Assembly: GCA_032158125.1 (NCBI GenBank)
Contig: JASKOT010000007.1
Coordinates: forward strand, 186,001 to 250,000
Direction of reading: 5' to 3'
DNA: 64,000 bases
From: Papiliotrema nemorosa
Taxonomy: Eukaryota > Basidiomycota > Tremellomycetes > Tremellales > Rhynchogastremaceae
In this document: positions 34,456 to 47,200 of the stretch, in pieces
Position numbering within the stretch: position 1 is the first letter of the stretch
How the letters are laid out: every line of letters starts with the position of its first letter
Translations under genes and position numbers: made by a program
Notes under the pieces: model-generated
The model's database searches: none
Told to the model about the DNA's origin: nothing
Seen by the model: the letters and a program-made list of their open reading frames with translations, nothing else

Positions 34456-35157
34456 GCTGGAGGGCCCGACGGAGGGGCAATGATTTCGATCATCAGACAT
34501 ATCAGTAACCTCAAGCCGCCCATCGACGCTTGCATCATTCTATCTTGTATACACCAGAGACCACTATATATTATCAAGCGTACACGTACATGTGCAAAGA
34601 AACGATCATGCAACTCATACTATACACGTATCACTTCATTGGCGGGGCTGTCCAACCTGGACGCGCGAGGCGTGTTATCTCTTCTTATCTCTCGGGACTT
34701 GTGCTTTGCCGTCGTCCCTGATTGCCCCCCCCCCCCCCCCTCCCATTCGCTCTCTCCGCTCTCGACGCCATTGGGTTTGTGCTCCCATCATGCTGTTGCC
34801 CAACATATCATTTGGTCGTACCTTGACTTAACTAGTACAGTACAGCATACTTTGCGCTGTGTGAATAGCCCTCTCAACACAGCTTGTCAACCTCGGTGAG
34901 TCGACTGCTGTTCTCCCTGCGTCTCCCTCCACCTCCCACTTCTGATGACTTGTGCTGGGGCGCTGTAGTCTGTGGGGGAATTACCTCGCAGACGTTGATT
35001 ACATTCCAGCTACTGCTAATCCGATGGATATCCATCGACCCATTCCTGATCCTCCTTTCGCACATTCCTTATCTCTCGCACCGGTGTCTCAGACGCTCAG
35101 ACTGATTCATAGGCATCTCCACTTGTATCATTCGCAGACTTTCAGGAGCTGGACGAT
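34456..35157. promoter_or_regulatory. Intergenic region upstream of guanine deaminase, with a poly-C tract
   Basis: This 0.7-kb region contains no gene that I can support. The second half (34860-35150) is pyrimidine-rich and contains GT/AG pairs, which suggests a transcribed leader for GUD1. Confidence 0.45.
34725..34740. repeat. C16 homopolymer tract
   Basis: Sixteen consecutive C on the plus strand, followed by T and CCC. Such tracts are length-variable. Confidence 0.9.
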
Positions 35158-36735
35158 ATGTCGCGTACTACAGTCTATACTGGATCCTACGTCCATTCCG
35201 TCTCGCTCACCGAGTTGGAGTATGTTGAGAACGCTGTTATTTGCATTGTGGAGGGTGTGATCGCATGGATCGAGAAGGACGTTACGGTACATCAGCTGCA
35301 AGACATTGCTGTTAAACATGGCTTGGACCTTGAAGGTGGGGCTGTGGACGTTGTAGAGCTAGAAGCGGATGAGTTCTTCTCGCCTGGATTCATTGATACA
35401 CATACGGTACGTTTATCCAAGCATGAGTGAGGCGCTAATGAATAGCATGCCCCTCAGTATCCAAACAACGGGATAGGGTATGGTGTACCACTGCTTGATT
35501 GGCTGGATACGATCACTTTTCCGACAGAAAAACAGTTCAAGGATGTGAGTCACGCACAGGAAGTATACAGCCGAGTCGTACAGACCACTCTTAATGCCGG
35601 GGTAAGTCTCCCTGTCCCCTTCATGTTTCGAGATGAGGAAGCTAAGCTGGACAGACCACCACCGCCTGCTATTATGGCACACTACACCTTCCTTCCACAC
35701 GAGCCCTTGTCGACATTTGCACACACAAGGGTCAACGTGCGATGATTGGGAAATGCTCCATGGACCGCAACTCGCCCGAATACTATGTCGAATCTACTTC
35801 TTCCGGTATCGACACCGTCAACGCATTTGTCGAGTCGTTCCCACATTTACTTTCTCGCAATGCCGCCGGGTCCAGCGACCGTGCAACAATAGAAACGAAT
35901 GGAGTCAACGGAGCTTTGAAAGATACCACTTTCCCACTCGTCCAACCCATTCTCACGCCACGAATGGCTATCTCCTGTACCCCAGAGCTACTCCAACACA
36001 TTTCTGATACCGCCCATTCGTTTGACCCACCACTGGCTATCCAGACGCATCTCAGCGAGAATCACAAGGAGATCGAAACGACTTTAGAGCTATTTCCCCA
36101 TTGCGAAACATACACGGCGGTGTATGACCATTTCAAGTTGTTAACGAGGGGAACAATCTTGGCTCATTGTGTCCATTTGACAAAGGAGGAAAGGAAGATG
36201 ATCAAGCAGAGAGAGGCAGGAGTGTCTCATTGCCCTTCGTCCAATTTCTTCATCCAGTCGGGATGTGCCAGAGTCCGGGAGATGCTGGATGACGGTATCA
36301 ATGTGAGTATACCAGAATCCTGCTCGCACCGTCGCAGTGTTGGGGCTGATGTGTCAGGTCGGGCTGGGCAGTGACTGTTCTGGAGGATACTCTCATTCGC
36401 TACTGCCCATCATCCGCTTGACAACTCAAGTATCCCAACAACACGCATGGGCCGATTCTTCCAATTCTTTCAATCCCCTCTCTGTCGCCGAAGCATTCTA
36501 CCTCGCCACAATGGGCGGCGCAACCCTATGTCGTCTGGAAGATAAAGTAGGCAATTTCGTACCAGGAAAAGAGTTTGATGCGTTGCGGATCAAGATCAAA
36601 TCCCCCGGAGCGTGGGTGAAGAGAGGGGATAAGATACAAGATAGGTTCTCAAAGTGGTTGTGGTGTGGCGATGATCGAGATATCAAAGAAGTCTACGTAC
36701 GCGGCAGGAAAGTCGGAGGGGCGAGTGCCATTTGA
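35158..36735 (+). CDS. GUD1: Guanine deaminase
   Basis: The enzyme converts guanine to xanthine and ammonia in purine salvage, using one zinc, in the cytosol. The start at ATG 35158 gives about 455 residues in five exons. The amidohydrolase signature is complete: PGFIDTHTHAPQYPN after the first splice, TTTACYYGTLH, MSCTPELL-type core with AIQTHLSENHKE, ILAHCVHLTKEE, GVSHCPSSNFF and GLGSDCSGGYS after the last splice. The zinc ligands (HTH, the later His residues and the SD Asp) are all visible. The C-terminal exon NPLSVAEAFYLATMGGA completes the barrel. Ends GGASAI. Confidence 0.95.
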
Positions 36736-36933
36736 TGAGATAGTGGTCTGAAGTACATGGGGGTCGGGGAGCTCGGAGGATCGTATTTGTCAGCATCGTC
36801 TTTTAGTATCTAGTTTTGCATGTTTCGGTCATACTCGGATCAAGTGTCGAGAGCATAGACCCAGCACCCTGATAGATTTCGCAAGTGCATCCAGACGATA
36901 TCGAGTTATGACAAGGTGCATGCCCGCGGATTA

Positions 36934-39066
36934 CTAGAACTTCCACAATCGAGCAACTTCGTCCTGCTCCATACCATCCGTGACGCTTTTTGGGAACGGA
37001 TCGACTAGATCTCCCGACTCTACATTCATCGACAAAGCAGGTGGATTCTTGATCTTTCGGTTGGCTTCAGTCGTGAAGAGCTGCCCATGTCAGCTGGCTA
37101 TATCAAACACGTCCAGTGCGCAGACTTACCGTGTCATAACCGTGATCCAGGAAGTCTTCCATGCTGTATTCTGGTTTGGTGAATACCTCCGTGAAAACCT
37201 TTGCCAAAGTAGAGATTGAAGGCAGATAATGGTGCTGGAGCGAAGCCAATTCCCAGCACGACGAGTTGATAGCTCCACTCGTCAACGGCGACACTTCGTC
37301 CGCCTTGAATGGATCTACGACGAGACTCTGCCCTCCGTCCTCTTCGGTGGACGGGGCATGACGTTGGATCATGACCATACATCCTGGATGACGCTTGAAG
37401 AGGTTGTAGATGAACGGAATGACAATGATCGTTCCTGCTGGAGGGGCCGTGAGTGATAATCGGCTGAGACGTTTGATGAAGCTGGCAATGATTGCCGCGG
37501 GAAGCAGACTGTCTGTCAGCATCGTCCATTTCAGGGGGGCCGATAGACTAACGGAGAAGCTAAGAATGTATCGAGGAGACGGAAGAATCTTGCTCGGTAT
37601 TTGACATGTAGAACGTTGCAATCGAGCAAACCATACAGCCGTTTGTAGAAATCAGGATAGTCCCTTGGTCATCAGCGTACAGAAGAGATCAAGTGTATTA
37701 GCTCACAAGTTGTACTTGGTCATCAGAACAAACAATCCGTTCATGGCCAACATTGCTTTCGCTCCTCCCTGATCGACCAGTCCTCCCAACCAATCTGCAA
37801 CTCTCACCCGTCTGTCCGCCCTCATGTGGCCGAGAATACCATTCTCTCCATGCAAACCGACCAATACCCTCCTCGTTTGCACATCATCCAGGTTTAGCCG
37901 ACTCAATACAGCCTCCCAGAGCGAGGTGTAGGCGGAAGTATGGCTTTGGACCGAGTGTATACTGGCGTGAATCGACATCTGGGTCGTCCTTTGTCTCCTT
38001 TTACCAGAGGCCGAAACTTCCTCTTCTTCCGATTCCGACTCGTACGTCGCCATCCAATCTGGCAAAGCGTCAACATCGCCATTCGCCTTCTTGCTCTTCC
38101 CATTGGTCTTCTTCTTCTTTGGTACCGAAACGGTCGACGCCGAGGAAGGGGCAGTGGCCATAGATGGTAGATAAAAGGCGTTGATGTCTTCTTGTACACG
38201 GGGCAGATTCGTCAGGCGGATCAATTGACCAAGGAGGTTTTCGGCATCCGCAACACAGCTTGGATCGGTGTTGAGGAGATGTCTGATATTGTTAGCATGC
38301 TCGATGAGCAACTGAACTGTACTCACGCTGCCTCCTTGAAGAACATCCATCGTATATCGTCGTATTTTGCCCAAAAATCTTCGTCGAGCAGCTCAATCAC
38401 ATCCATCGGCAAGAGCCCGTCTTCGTCCTCACATTGTGTAGTCTGGTCTACCTCCCACCGAGAACCACTGCCTCCTGCAGCTTGCTTCGCTCCTCGAAGA
38501 GATGGAGCTGGGTTGAAACATGCGCGAAGGAGAAGTCTGAAGTAAGGCGTATGTATAATTGGCTTGTCGTGCGAGACGGAAGCCGACAGAGGTCCGAGTA
38601 AGGAGAATAATAGCGGAACGGCTGAGCTCTGCAAATAAGCTGGACTCAAGGTCAGTCTGATACGACTCACCCGTATGGCCGGTTCGCTATCCCGAAGTAA
38701 GCTACCTAGGACGTCGACATACTCCAAGAGTCGATCTCGTACCCAGCTCTTCACGCTTCCTTCGTCTTTAGGCGATTCTTCGTCATCTTCCAATCCATCT
38801 TGATCATGACCGGCTCGTCGTGCAGATTCATTGATCCCTCCTACCCTGTTTTCATTGATGAACCTCACAAAGACCCGATGCAAGGCCCATATAGTCTTGT
38901 GCACTACCTCTGCGTCGGAATGCCGCGAGAGAGCCAGAAGTGGTAAAAGTGGGTTCGGGTTGAAAGGCCTGGAAGTGCAGCTCGCCTCGAGCTGCGAGAT
39001 AGAGTCGAGAGGGGATATTTTCGATGAAGATCCAGCTTTCGCAGATGCCTTTGCAGCCTTTGACAT
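36934..39066 (-). CDS. NOC4: Nucleolar complex protein 4 (small-subunit processome)
   Basis: Noc4 pairs with Nop14 in assembly of the 40S subunit in the nucleolus. The start at ATG 39066 gives about 620 residues. The N-terminal HEAT-like part includes FNPNPLLPLLALSRHSDAE and HKTIWALHRVFVRF, then WVRDRLLEYVDVLGSLL. A Lys-rich run with an acidic patch (KKKKTNGKSKK, ESESEEEEV) links to the CBF/Mak21-type domain: GLFVLMTKYNLDYPDFYKRL, LLDCNVLHVKYRARFF, APLKWTMLTDSLLP, IIASFIKRLSRLSL. It ends MEQDEVARLWKF. Introns are 40-60 nt. It is divergent from POT1 and convergent with GUD1. Confidence 0.93.
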
Positions 39067-39334
39067 GGCGGCTGCAAGAAATTTGACCAGTACGAGGAGA
39101 TCTTTGTACGGGTCGACCTGGACTGTTCAAAATATCTTGAAACACCTCTGACATGTCGGAGGTCGCCGCCATAGGCTCGTCACGTGACAGACGCGTCGTC
39201 GGTTGACCGGGATTTCGACACTTGGCTGAAATCCATTCCATGTTGACTACAACACCGTTCAACACGACAAGAACCATGGCGTAAACTCAGACGCCATCCT
39301 CTTACGACGCTGAGAACACGTTAGAACACCCGCC
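39067..39334. promoter_or_regulatory. Bidirectional promoter of NOC4 and POT1
   Basis: Only 268 bp separate the two start codons, so the two genes almost certainly share promoter DNA. A CACGTG-type E-box (GTCACGTGAC) occurs near 39180. Confidence 0.55.
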
Positions 39335-42300
39335 ATGCCGATCGACAACCCTTTCGAAGGCTGGTCGGCAATCACGACTTCTCAACTTGGCCTAGATACT
39401 GTCGTCCCCCGAAATACCTACATCACGGGCAAGACGCACGGCGTCGCGAGTCCCACGCATCCGCTCAAATTCTGTCTCAAGTGCGAGATTACAACTGCCC
39501 TAGTTGCAGTCAGCGACTATACTTCGGCTCCGACAAGATCGTCCATACCTTACAAGGTGTTTCTCCACCTGCACGATCCGTCAGTGATAGGTGATGAGCC
39601 CTATGACGTGAAGGTGGACCGCAGTATCGAGACGTACATGAAGGATATCAAGAGGACGATCGGTAAAGAAGTTCATGTTGATGTCAGTAGTATGAGGGTG
39701 ACTGCTTTGCCGGACGGAGTTCAAGGAGGGATGGTGACTCTCCAGGGACGTGGTGAGACGATCATCAAGACGGCGAAAGGTAGTCTCATCAAGGTCTTTC
39801 CAAACCACTCCCAAGACTGTAGGTCGTCGTCGTGCTTTTGATTGTGTTCTGTCGAGCAAGGCAGAGTTGACTGAATTGTAGCTTTCACAGACACCCCGCC
39901 ATGGATGAACACGCCAGATCCGTCCCCTTCCCCTCCACCAATCCGCAAACCCGTTCCGCAAGGTTATCAACCCATCACCGCTCACCCCCTTCCCATCTTC
40001 TCGAAACAGAATGTGGATCGCAATAAAGTCACCGCTCAACCTGCTCGTATAGACCAACATTTCCCGCCCTTTGACCACAACTTGCCGGTATCCAAGAAAC
40101 CCAGAACCGACGATGAACCCAGCTTTCCCCGGCATAACGGGTTCGCATCGCGAAAGACGATACAAAACGTTAAAGACACCGTACCGCAGGCCGCGAATGC
40201 CTCCGAACCTTTGATGCGAGAATCAGGCGAATCGGCAAATATCAACACGGATGCGGGTTTGAATGACCCTCCTCGACTCGATGATGCCGACGCTAGCGAC
40301 AGGTTTCACACTGGCGAAAGGCCAGAGACGTCTCACCATGCTGTAGATCTTGAGCTTCAGCAAGACTCAATTACGATCGATCAGCCGTTGCCATCTGTCA
40401 CGACACCTCTGAACCCGACCGTCAAAATGACAACATCTGTCAGTCGTACGCACTCAACCGATGTGTTTCCGACCAAAGCCGAACGCTCGAGCCCGATATC
40501 ACATCTGACAGGCTCAAAGCCTCCCCAGCATTCGGACACGCCTCCTACAAATCAGTCTACACAATCATCATCCATGTCAGAATTCGCTCGTGCTCAGATG
40601 AAGCGAAATCAAGCTGTCGAAGCTGCTCGGGCCAGACAGCAGGCCGACCTCGAGCGCAACGAAGCCGAAGCCACTGCCCTGCGTCAAGTGTCCATGGCCG
40701 GCGTGAGTCAAATCCGTCGGTCCAGCTAACAATGCAGGATCGAGTATATGTACCGCTGAGCGAGCTTTTGGCGAACACGACCGTGAATATCATGGGTGTC
40801 ATTGTCGATCATCCGACCCCTCCAGCGCCTCCTCGATACGCAGGACGTAAGTCCTCGATGTGACACCATGTGTTGATGATTCAGGAGATTGGCTTTGTAG
40901 CATAGTCCTTGGAGATCCGTCGTCTCATGTGGGCGGACCAGGAAGCGAAGGGGTAGTCGTGACCATCATGCGACCTACAGAAGCTGAGCTGCCGAAACTA
41001 CATATGGGCCAAGCAGTGCTGTTTGAGCGACTCAAAGTGAGCTCACTCTTCTGCACCGTCTATATTCTAACATTTGTTCAGATCTCAGTCTGGAACGACA
41101 AGCTGAAAGGCAACGCCTATTCAAAGGACAACGGGCTAGGTATAGCGGCCTGGGGTGTCTTGGGAACAAACGGGAACGTCAAGACCTCGAAAGATTCGCT
41201 GCATGTCTCACGACAAGAAGTCGAACGTCTCGAATCGTTGTCCAGATGGTGGAGAGGCATATCCGGAGGAGAAGGCTCCAATGTGGCATATGTTGATGAT
41301 CGCACTGGACAAGGCCATCCTGGATCACCGGGAAAACGAGGAGAGGTCACCCTCTCCTCCGTTGCAGATCGAGACTTTTTCAACGCGACATTCAAGGTAA
41401 GCTGCAGATCCTGTCTCTTGATCAAAGCTGACGTAGAACAGATCATCGACGCCAAAGTCGGACATTCGCCATATTATGAGTTATACGTCACGGATGGTAC
41501 CGTCAACCCCTCACCCACTCACAATTTTCACGGTGTCGATATTGGTATACCCCCATCTGCCATATTCACCTTGGCAATATTTGATCAAAAGTCCGAACCG
41601 ACTCATTCCATGTTGACCGTTGGCAACTTCATTTACATGCGCAATATCAATGTCAAGCGGAACAGGGGTCAAGGGGGTTTAGAATTGAAATGGTCAGAAT
41701 ATCTGACGACGGAACAAAAGGAGATGGGCTGGCGAGCAAAAATGTGCACTCAAGTGTCACCTCAGGATCATAGAGCTACCGAGATCAACAGGTGAGCCTC
41801 AATTTCCGCTTAGCGCTGATCATAAAGACGGATCAACGAGCTCAAGCGTCAAGTTGCGAGTGGCGTTCGACCATCCGGCGACATGGTGTCCACGCCGACT
41901 CCTGCCAGCAGGACGGAAGCTAGGATACTACCTGTACAGAGCCGATCTACCGATATCTCCCCCGCCGAATACGAACCGCATCTCGCCAAGCACGTCTCCA
42001 CGGCATTCACCGATGAGGTAGCCTGTCCTGTCCTGACCCTCGGCAAGGTCCGGGAAAACACCTTCTTCCCCAATAGATTCCGAGTCCAAGCTAGGGTTAA
42101 ATCAATACATCCCCGCGCATCTCCAGCTGCGAATGGCGAACCGAGCTATGTCTGCCATTTCTGCAATGATTGCAGTCGCACGTAGGTGAAGTTGTCGACA
42201 GCCTGGACGCAGAGTTGACGCTCAGATACTCTGCACCCGCGAACAACCTCTGCAATCATTGCAAGAACAACAACGCGAACATCGAACTGCGATACCGGTT

Positions 42301-42613
42301 CATCATTCTCTTGGAGGACCAGGAGACAGAAATGACCCTGCTGGTAGACGGCAAAGAAGCAGAAGACTTCCTCCCGCCCTTGCCACCTATACAATATTCC
42401 GATAATCCCAACGACGCCAAGAAACAAGAGATCTCACTGAAGGAGAACAGAGAAAAGGTCGACAAGGTACTGCTGGGAGCCAAGATGGACGGTCAGAGAC
42501 AACGACCCATTATCGACTGGACGATGGAAGCGTACCTGGTCCCGATCAAGGGTGGGAAAGGGAACAAAGGGTCATTGGCTGCAGTGCGAGTGTTCGGTAT
42601 GAAAGGATCATGA
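39335..42613 (+). CDS. POT1: Telomere-end protein Pot1-like
   Basis: Pot1 binds single-stranded telomeric DNA through OB folds and caps chromosome ends. About eight exons give roughly 990 residues, long for the family. Residues 1-162 form a beta-rich domain of uncertain type. Residues about 163-440 are a disordered Ser/Pro/Thr linker ending in a charged helix (RNQAVEAARARQQADLER). The telomere-binding OB fold follows: YVPLSELLANTTVNIMGV, RDWLCSIVLGDPSS and PKLHMGQAVLFERLKI. A second OB region contains FKIIDAKVGHSPYYELYVTDG. After splicing of 42182-42225 (44 nt, GTAGGT donor), the C-terminal domain carries C-x2-C-x2-C-x11-C-x2-C, a likely zinc site. It ends RVFGMKGS. Confidence 0.82.
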
Positions 42614-42704
42614 GAACGAGACGATTACGATTTGGACGTATTGTTGTATATGACATGAACGGGTCTTATGTAATGCCCATAATGCGGTATCTTGGGTCAT
42701 GAAT

Positions 42705-44833
42705 CTATTTTCGTGGGCAAAAGGAAACCACAGCGTATCTTGATATCAGCAACTACTCGCCATCTGGTCTGCACACCACTCACTTGCCCGACACTCTCCA
42801 AGAGGCGTCCTCCTTGTCCAGTCTCTCTGCGATCCCTTCGTCAAGACCAGCGCTACTGTGAGCTCGCGCCTCATACAAAAGGAAACTCACATCGTATCGG
42901 CCTTGTTAGTCCGTAAACTCAGCAGATTGAATTTTCCGGCCAAAGGTCCTGTTCATCAGTCGACCACCCATTGTGTCTCGCTTGGTCCTCACCGAGCGCC
43001 TCTTCAAACGGCGTAGTGGTAGGCCACCACGCATCGCCAATCAGCCTAAACGTCAGACCACTACTTATGTCATGGGTCGGCTTGCCCCCACTCACTTTCG
43101 GTAATTTAAATCCCCCTTGAAGACGACCAAATCACTCTTTTGCAATTCTTCCAGTACCTGCGGAGCAACTTCCGGTAAGTCCTGATAAGCGTACTGAGTT
43201 GTCCAGAATCCTCCTAGTCTATCGGATTGGGAAGCTCCAAGGGGTGTATCGGGCGAAACTGTCAATTTGAATTTCCCAGTTGATAAATGATCTTTCCATC
43301 GTGTAGCAAGCGTTTGTAGCTGTCGGGTGTCTTCAGACGTGGGTGGGGTAGAAGCGGATGCGAAGAAGTCTTCGTCTAGAAGGGATTCTATGGCCCAGCT
43401 GGATGATAAGCTTTGCGTGTGAAGATGCATGGTGACTCACGTGAAATCGTATGGTAGAACATCTGATACGAACCATGGAATAGCCTTTCCACTGGGTTGT
43501 GTCAGCTAGGCAAGTATGGAGGATGAGTTAGAGAGGGGGAACTCACTGGAAGACTACCTCATTAATGAACGGCGTGCAGGATACTAAAAAGTCGGCAAAG
43601 ATGAAATCGGTATACAACTCAAATCCAGCTGACACACTCAGCCATCCTCGTTCCGCCTACTGAGTCTGAGGGTCGACTGACCATTATCCATGACGATATC
43701 CAGACGACCATTTTTGAGCGACTTGATGAGTTTCCAAGCTTTACCCAGATCGTTTCGCAAGATCAATTTGGCTTGTTCGGCTTGGGCAGCCGCCCCGACA
43801 GCTTGAAGTTTCTGCAGATCCTCATACTTTAGGTCGACAAGGAGCGAGAGGTCCTGTATTTGAGCAAAAATAGGATGGCACTTGAGCGCACCGTCGCGTT
43901 GCCCCAAAGATCCGCTTGGATCATCTCCCTGTAAATCAGCAGGATTGTAATGTCTCAGCGGTTAAGGCGGAAGTAAACTCACATGAAAGCAATCTCTAAT
44001 GGAGATCCGCTAGATTCGAAACCTTTCTGCAGATCATGTTGATCAACCATGGCATTCAGAGCTTTTGCAAGATCTACACCATCAGCTCGGATCGTGACCG
44101 CAGAAGAAGCAGAACTCACGGATGATAGCGCCCGATGAGGACCGATAGGTATCCGCCTTGGACTGGAAGAACGGGTCAAACGTCTTCCAATATGTAGTTA
44201 CAGCAAAGAAGCTTCTTAATCTTCTGTACCTGACGAATCGTTAGGCGAGTTGGTGGCAGATGCTGAGAGTACTCACACGTAGCACTCGGCAAAGAGCCAA
44301 TTGACATGAGCCCAGCCTTTCTTCTCCTCTGGAAACGTGTCGATCTCGTCATTATAACAATGCACATTGCCCTCTCCGTCATCCTCGATGTGTCTGTAAG
44401 ATAAGCTCAAATTGCAGCAGAGGGAATATTTGGACGCACGGAAGAGAGACATTATAAGCCATCTCGTGTTTCATAGTTGAAATTTTTGATACGATATCCT
44501 TTCCCTCTGCCAACTTCGCCTCGGAGCCAGCGGAAGCTTGTTGAAGATCATCATTGATAGTCGTGATGGTGTTGATCACCCCGGTCAGAATTGTAGGCCA
44601 TCTATAACTAAGTGCCATTTATCTTGCCTACGACTATGGGTTGACCGACCTTTTATTCAGAGTGGTGTAGCTGTCGATAGTCAGCTCTCGACCTCCACCG
44701 TAGCGCCTGAAGAGCTCACGCAAAGCTATGTCTCGGTCAGCGTACAGCGTGCAATCTTGACGATAAGGATCTCGTACCTCTGCTTGTCCTGCGGGGAGAC
44801 CCTATCGTATGGCAGCTTGTATAGCTGCACCAT
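42705..44833 (-). CDS. ARMT1/DUF89 damage-control phosphatase or carboxyl methyltransferase-like protein
   Basis: Many short introns join ILIVKIARCTLTET, FRRYGGGRELTIDSYTTL, KRWPTILTGVINTI, EMAFMEMIQADLWGNATDLSLL-type, NGRLDIVMDNAGFELYTD, FVSDVLPYDFTW and the signature VVFKGDLNYRKLIGD. The Asp-Asn pair in MDNAGFEL and the Asp in GDLNYRKL are the metal- and substrate-binding residues of DUF89. The last exons splice to FEEALGPLAGKFNLLSLRTNKADT and end VVSFCPRK. The family hydrolyses sugar phosphates such as fructose-1-phosphate or, as proposed for ARMT1, methylates glutamate of PCNA. The start at ATG 44833 (MVQLYKLPYDRVS) is uncertain; an upstream exon may exist. Confidence 0.85.
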
Positions 44834-44982
44834 CTTTGCGCTACAAATACAGTCGGATATCCACCTGGCAATGGCGGTTGACGTAGCAATCTCTCGCTGT
44901 TCCGTCGGAGGTAACCCCCTTCAAAAGTTGGGCCATAACAATCGATGATGACCATCCCATTCACTATACCTGACCCCTCGCG
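44834..44982. promoter_or_regulatory. Short bidirectional promoter of the ARMT1-like gene and TAH18
   Basis: Just 149 bp separate the proposed starts. The distance depends on the ARMT1-like start, which is not certain. Confidence 0.45.
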
Positions 44983-47200
44983 ATGCACGATTCAGCATCG
45001 TCGAGCTCTTCTTCTCCGACATCATCGTCGGTATATCTGGAAGAGACAGACCATGTGGTCATTCTCTACGCTTCGGAGACGGGCAATGCGCGGGACACAG
45101 CCGAGAGGGTGTCGAGAGAAATCAGAAGATTAGGTCGGAAATGCGTAACCACATCTATGGACATGTTTGACATTGTGAGAGCTGTTCCACCGCCATTTCT
45201 TGATCCTGTTAGTGCTGACGACAGTTTGATCTACCACATATACCCCTCTTGATCCTTATCACCTCGACTCATGGCCGTGGAGACCCGCCTCCGGCAATGT
45301 TACCCCTCTGGACAGCGCTATTACGCACTTCGTTACCTGAAGATATTTTGGAAGATGTCAATTTTGCACTGTATGGACTAGGAGATTCATCTTATGAGAG
45401 GTTCTGTTACGCTGGAAAGATGTTGGCTAGGCGGTTGGAGGGTCTAGGAGCGAAAAAGTTGGGTGAACCAGCATGGGGAGATGAGCGGGCTCCAGATGGG
45501 TAAGTCAAACTTCCTCCAACCCCTAGGCAAATGCCGATCTGTACTGATCATTAGAATTGAAGAGACATTCGGGCCATGGCTAAAGGAGACGCTGGATTCC
45601 ATGTTACCATTGTTACCACCTCCCAGTCCCAACTTCACGCCGGTCCCTACGACCTCCTTGCCTGCTCCCATCTTCGACCTCGACTTCTCCGCCCCAAATC
45701 TTTCCAAACTATCTTTGGCAGATCTTCCGAACGGACAAGATTATACAAAAGCGCCTTCTAGAGTGGTTGACGAGTCTCACGGAGCTGCGTCGAGTGACTT
45801 GAAGCCTGATGACTGGTCCTGGGCCCGTTTGACTCGGAACAACAGGGTTACAAAGGACGGGTGGTGGCAGGACGTTCGGGAGATTGAGTTCGAGATCGAA
45901 TACCAAAATTTGTAAGTTTACAGGCTCCTGCAAATCCAAGGAGTACTGCAAACAGGTCACTGACAGTTCAGTCCTGGATACGCTCCCGGCTCTATATGTA
46001 ACATACAACCACGATCGAGCATAGCCGAAGTTGATGAGTTTCTCGAGTCACAAGCACTTCTGGACAAGGCGGACCAACCGTTCTACATACACTCAGCCAT
46101 ACCTGGTATGTCTGCTCTCGCGGGACTAGCTGATTGTATAGATCAACCTTTACCACCGCATCTACCTCCCTCACACACGCCGACAACCCTACGTAAGCTC
46201 TTGACGAACCACCTGGATATTCGATGTTCTCCACGAAGAAGCTTCTTCGAGTGGCTGAGGCGAATATCGACAGATGGAAGGGAACAAGAACGTCTGGACG
46301 ACTTTATCAGCGATCCTGTGTGTACGCTGCTTCGTGGTACAGCTTGCACTGATTACACAGGATGAGATACACACTTATGCTACTCGACCATCAAGGACAA
46401 TCCTAGAAACCCTAGCCGATTTCAGAGAGGTCAGAATACCCATATCACACATACTGGAAATACTTCCGCCCTTGCGTCGGCGTCAATTCTCCATAGCCAG
46501 CTCCTGGAGTGTGAGTGCTCTGAACCCCTAGCAAAACGGCCCTGATCCCAGTCTCATCCGGGCAAGGTCCAGCTGCTCGTAGCGCTTGTGGAGTACAAGA
46601 CGAATCTGCAAGTCCCACGACGGGGATTGTGTTCTTCTTGGTTGGACACATTAAAAATTGGAACTCGAGTCCCACTCAAAGTCAACCCGCCTACTCTACA
46701 CTACCCCGTCGATCCGGACGTACCTCTGATTCTGGTCGGACCGGGAACCGGTGTGGCGCCGATGCGTGCGTTCGTCGAGGAAAGGGTCCGACAAGGCGCA
46801 GCGAAGAGTGAGCCAACTAGTCGGGAGACTATTGCTGATGATAGAAACAACGTTGTATTTCGGTTGCCGCTCGGCATCTTCCGATCTGTTCTACGCAGAT
46901 GAGTGGGAGCATTACCGCCGATCGGGTGTGCGGGTAGAAATCGCCGCGTCAAGGGATCAAGAGGAGAAAGTCTACGTTCAACACTTGATCAAGCGGGACC
47001 AGATTTTGATCCGTGATTGGATTGTGAAGCAAAAGGGGTATATTTTCATCTCTGGATCGTCTAATGCCATGCCGAGAGAGGTCAGAGAAGCCCTGGCGTG
47101 GTGTATCGCTGGAGGCGAAAAGGGCTTCTCAGAGGACGAGGCGAAAGCGTACGTGGACGAGATGTTTGATACAGGTCGTGGAGGGGAAGAGAGCTGGTAG
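44983..47200 (+). CDS. TAH18: Diflavin reductase Tah18/NDOR1, electron donor for cytosolic Fe-S assembly
   Basis: Tah18 passes electrons from NADPH through FAD and FMN to Dre2 in cytosolic iron-sulfur assembly. The start at ATG 44983 gives a Ser-rich leader, then the flavodoxin domain: VVILYASETGNARDTAE (FMN phosphate loop), LLILITSTHGRGDPPP and LYGLGDSSYERFCYAGK. The middle FAD domain contains PFYIHSAI, RRQFSIASSW (the RxxS/T FAD motif) and GTRVPLKV. The NADPH domain has LILVGPGTGVAPMRAF, LYFGCRSASSDLFYADEW and KGYIFISGSSNAMPREV. It ends GGEESW with the terminal Trp usual for CPR-type reductases. About 640 residues. Confidence 0.95.

Noticed and set aside
42150..42200. Frameshift or premature stop in POT1
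   Set aside because: A good 44-nt intron with correct phases removes the stop and restores frame, so no lesion is needed.
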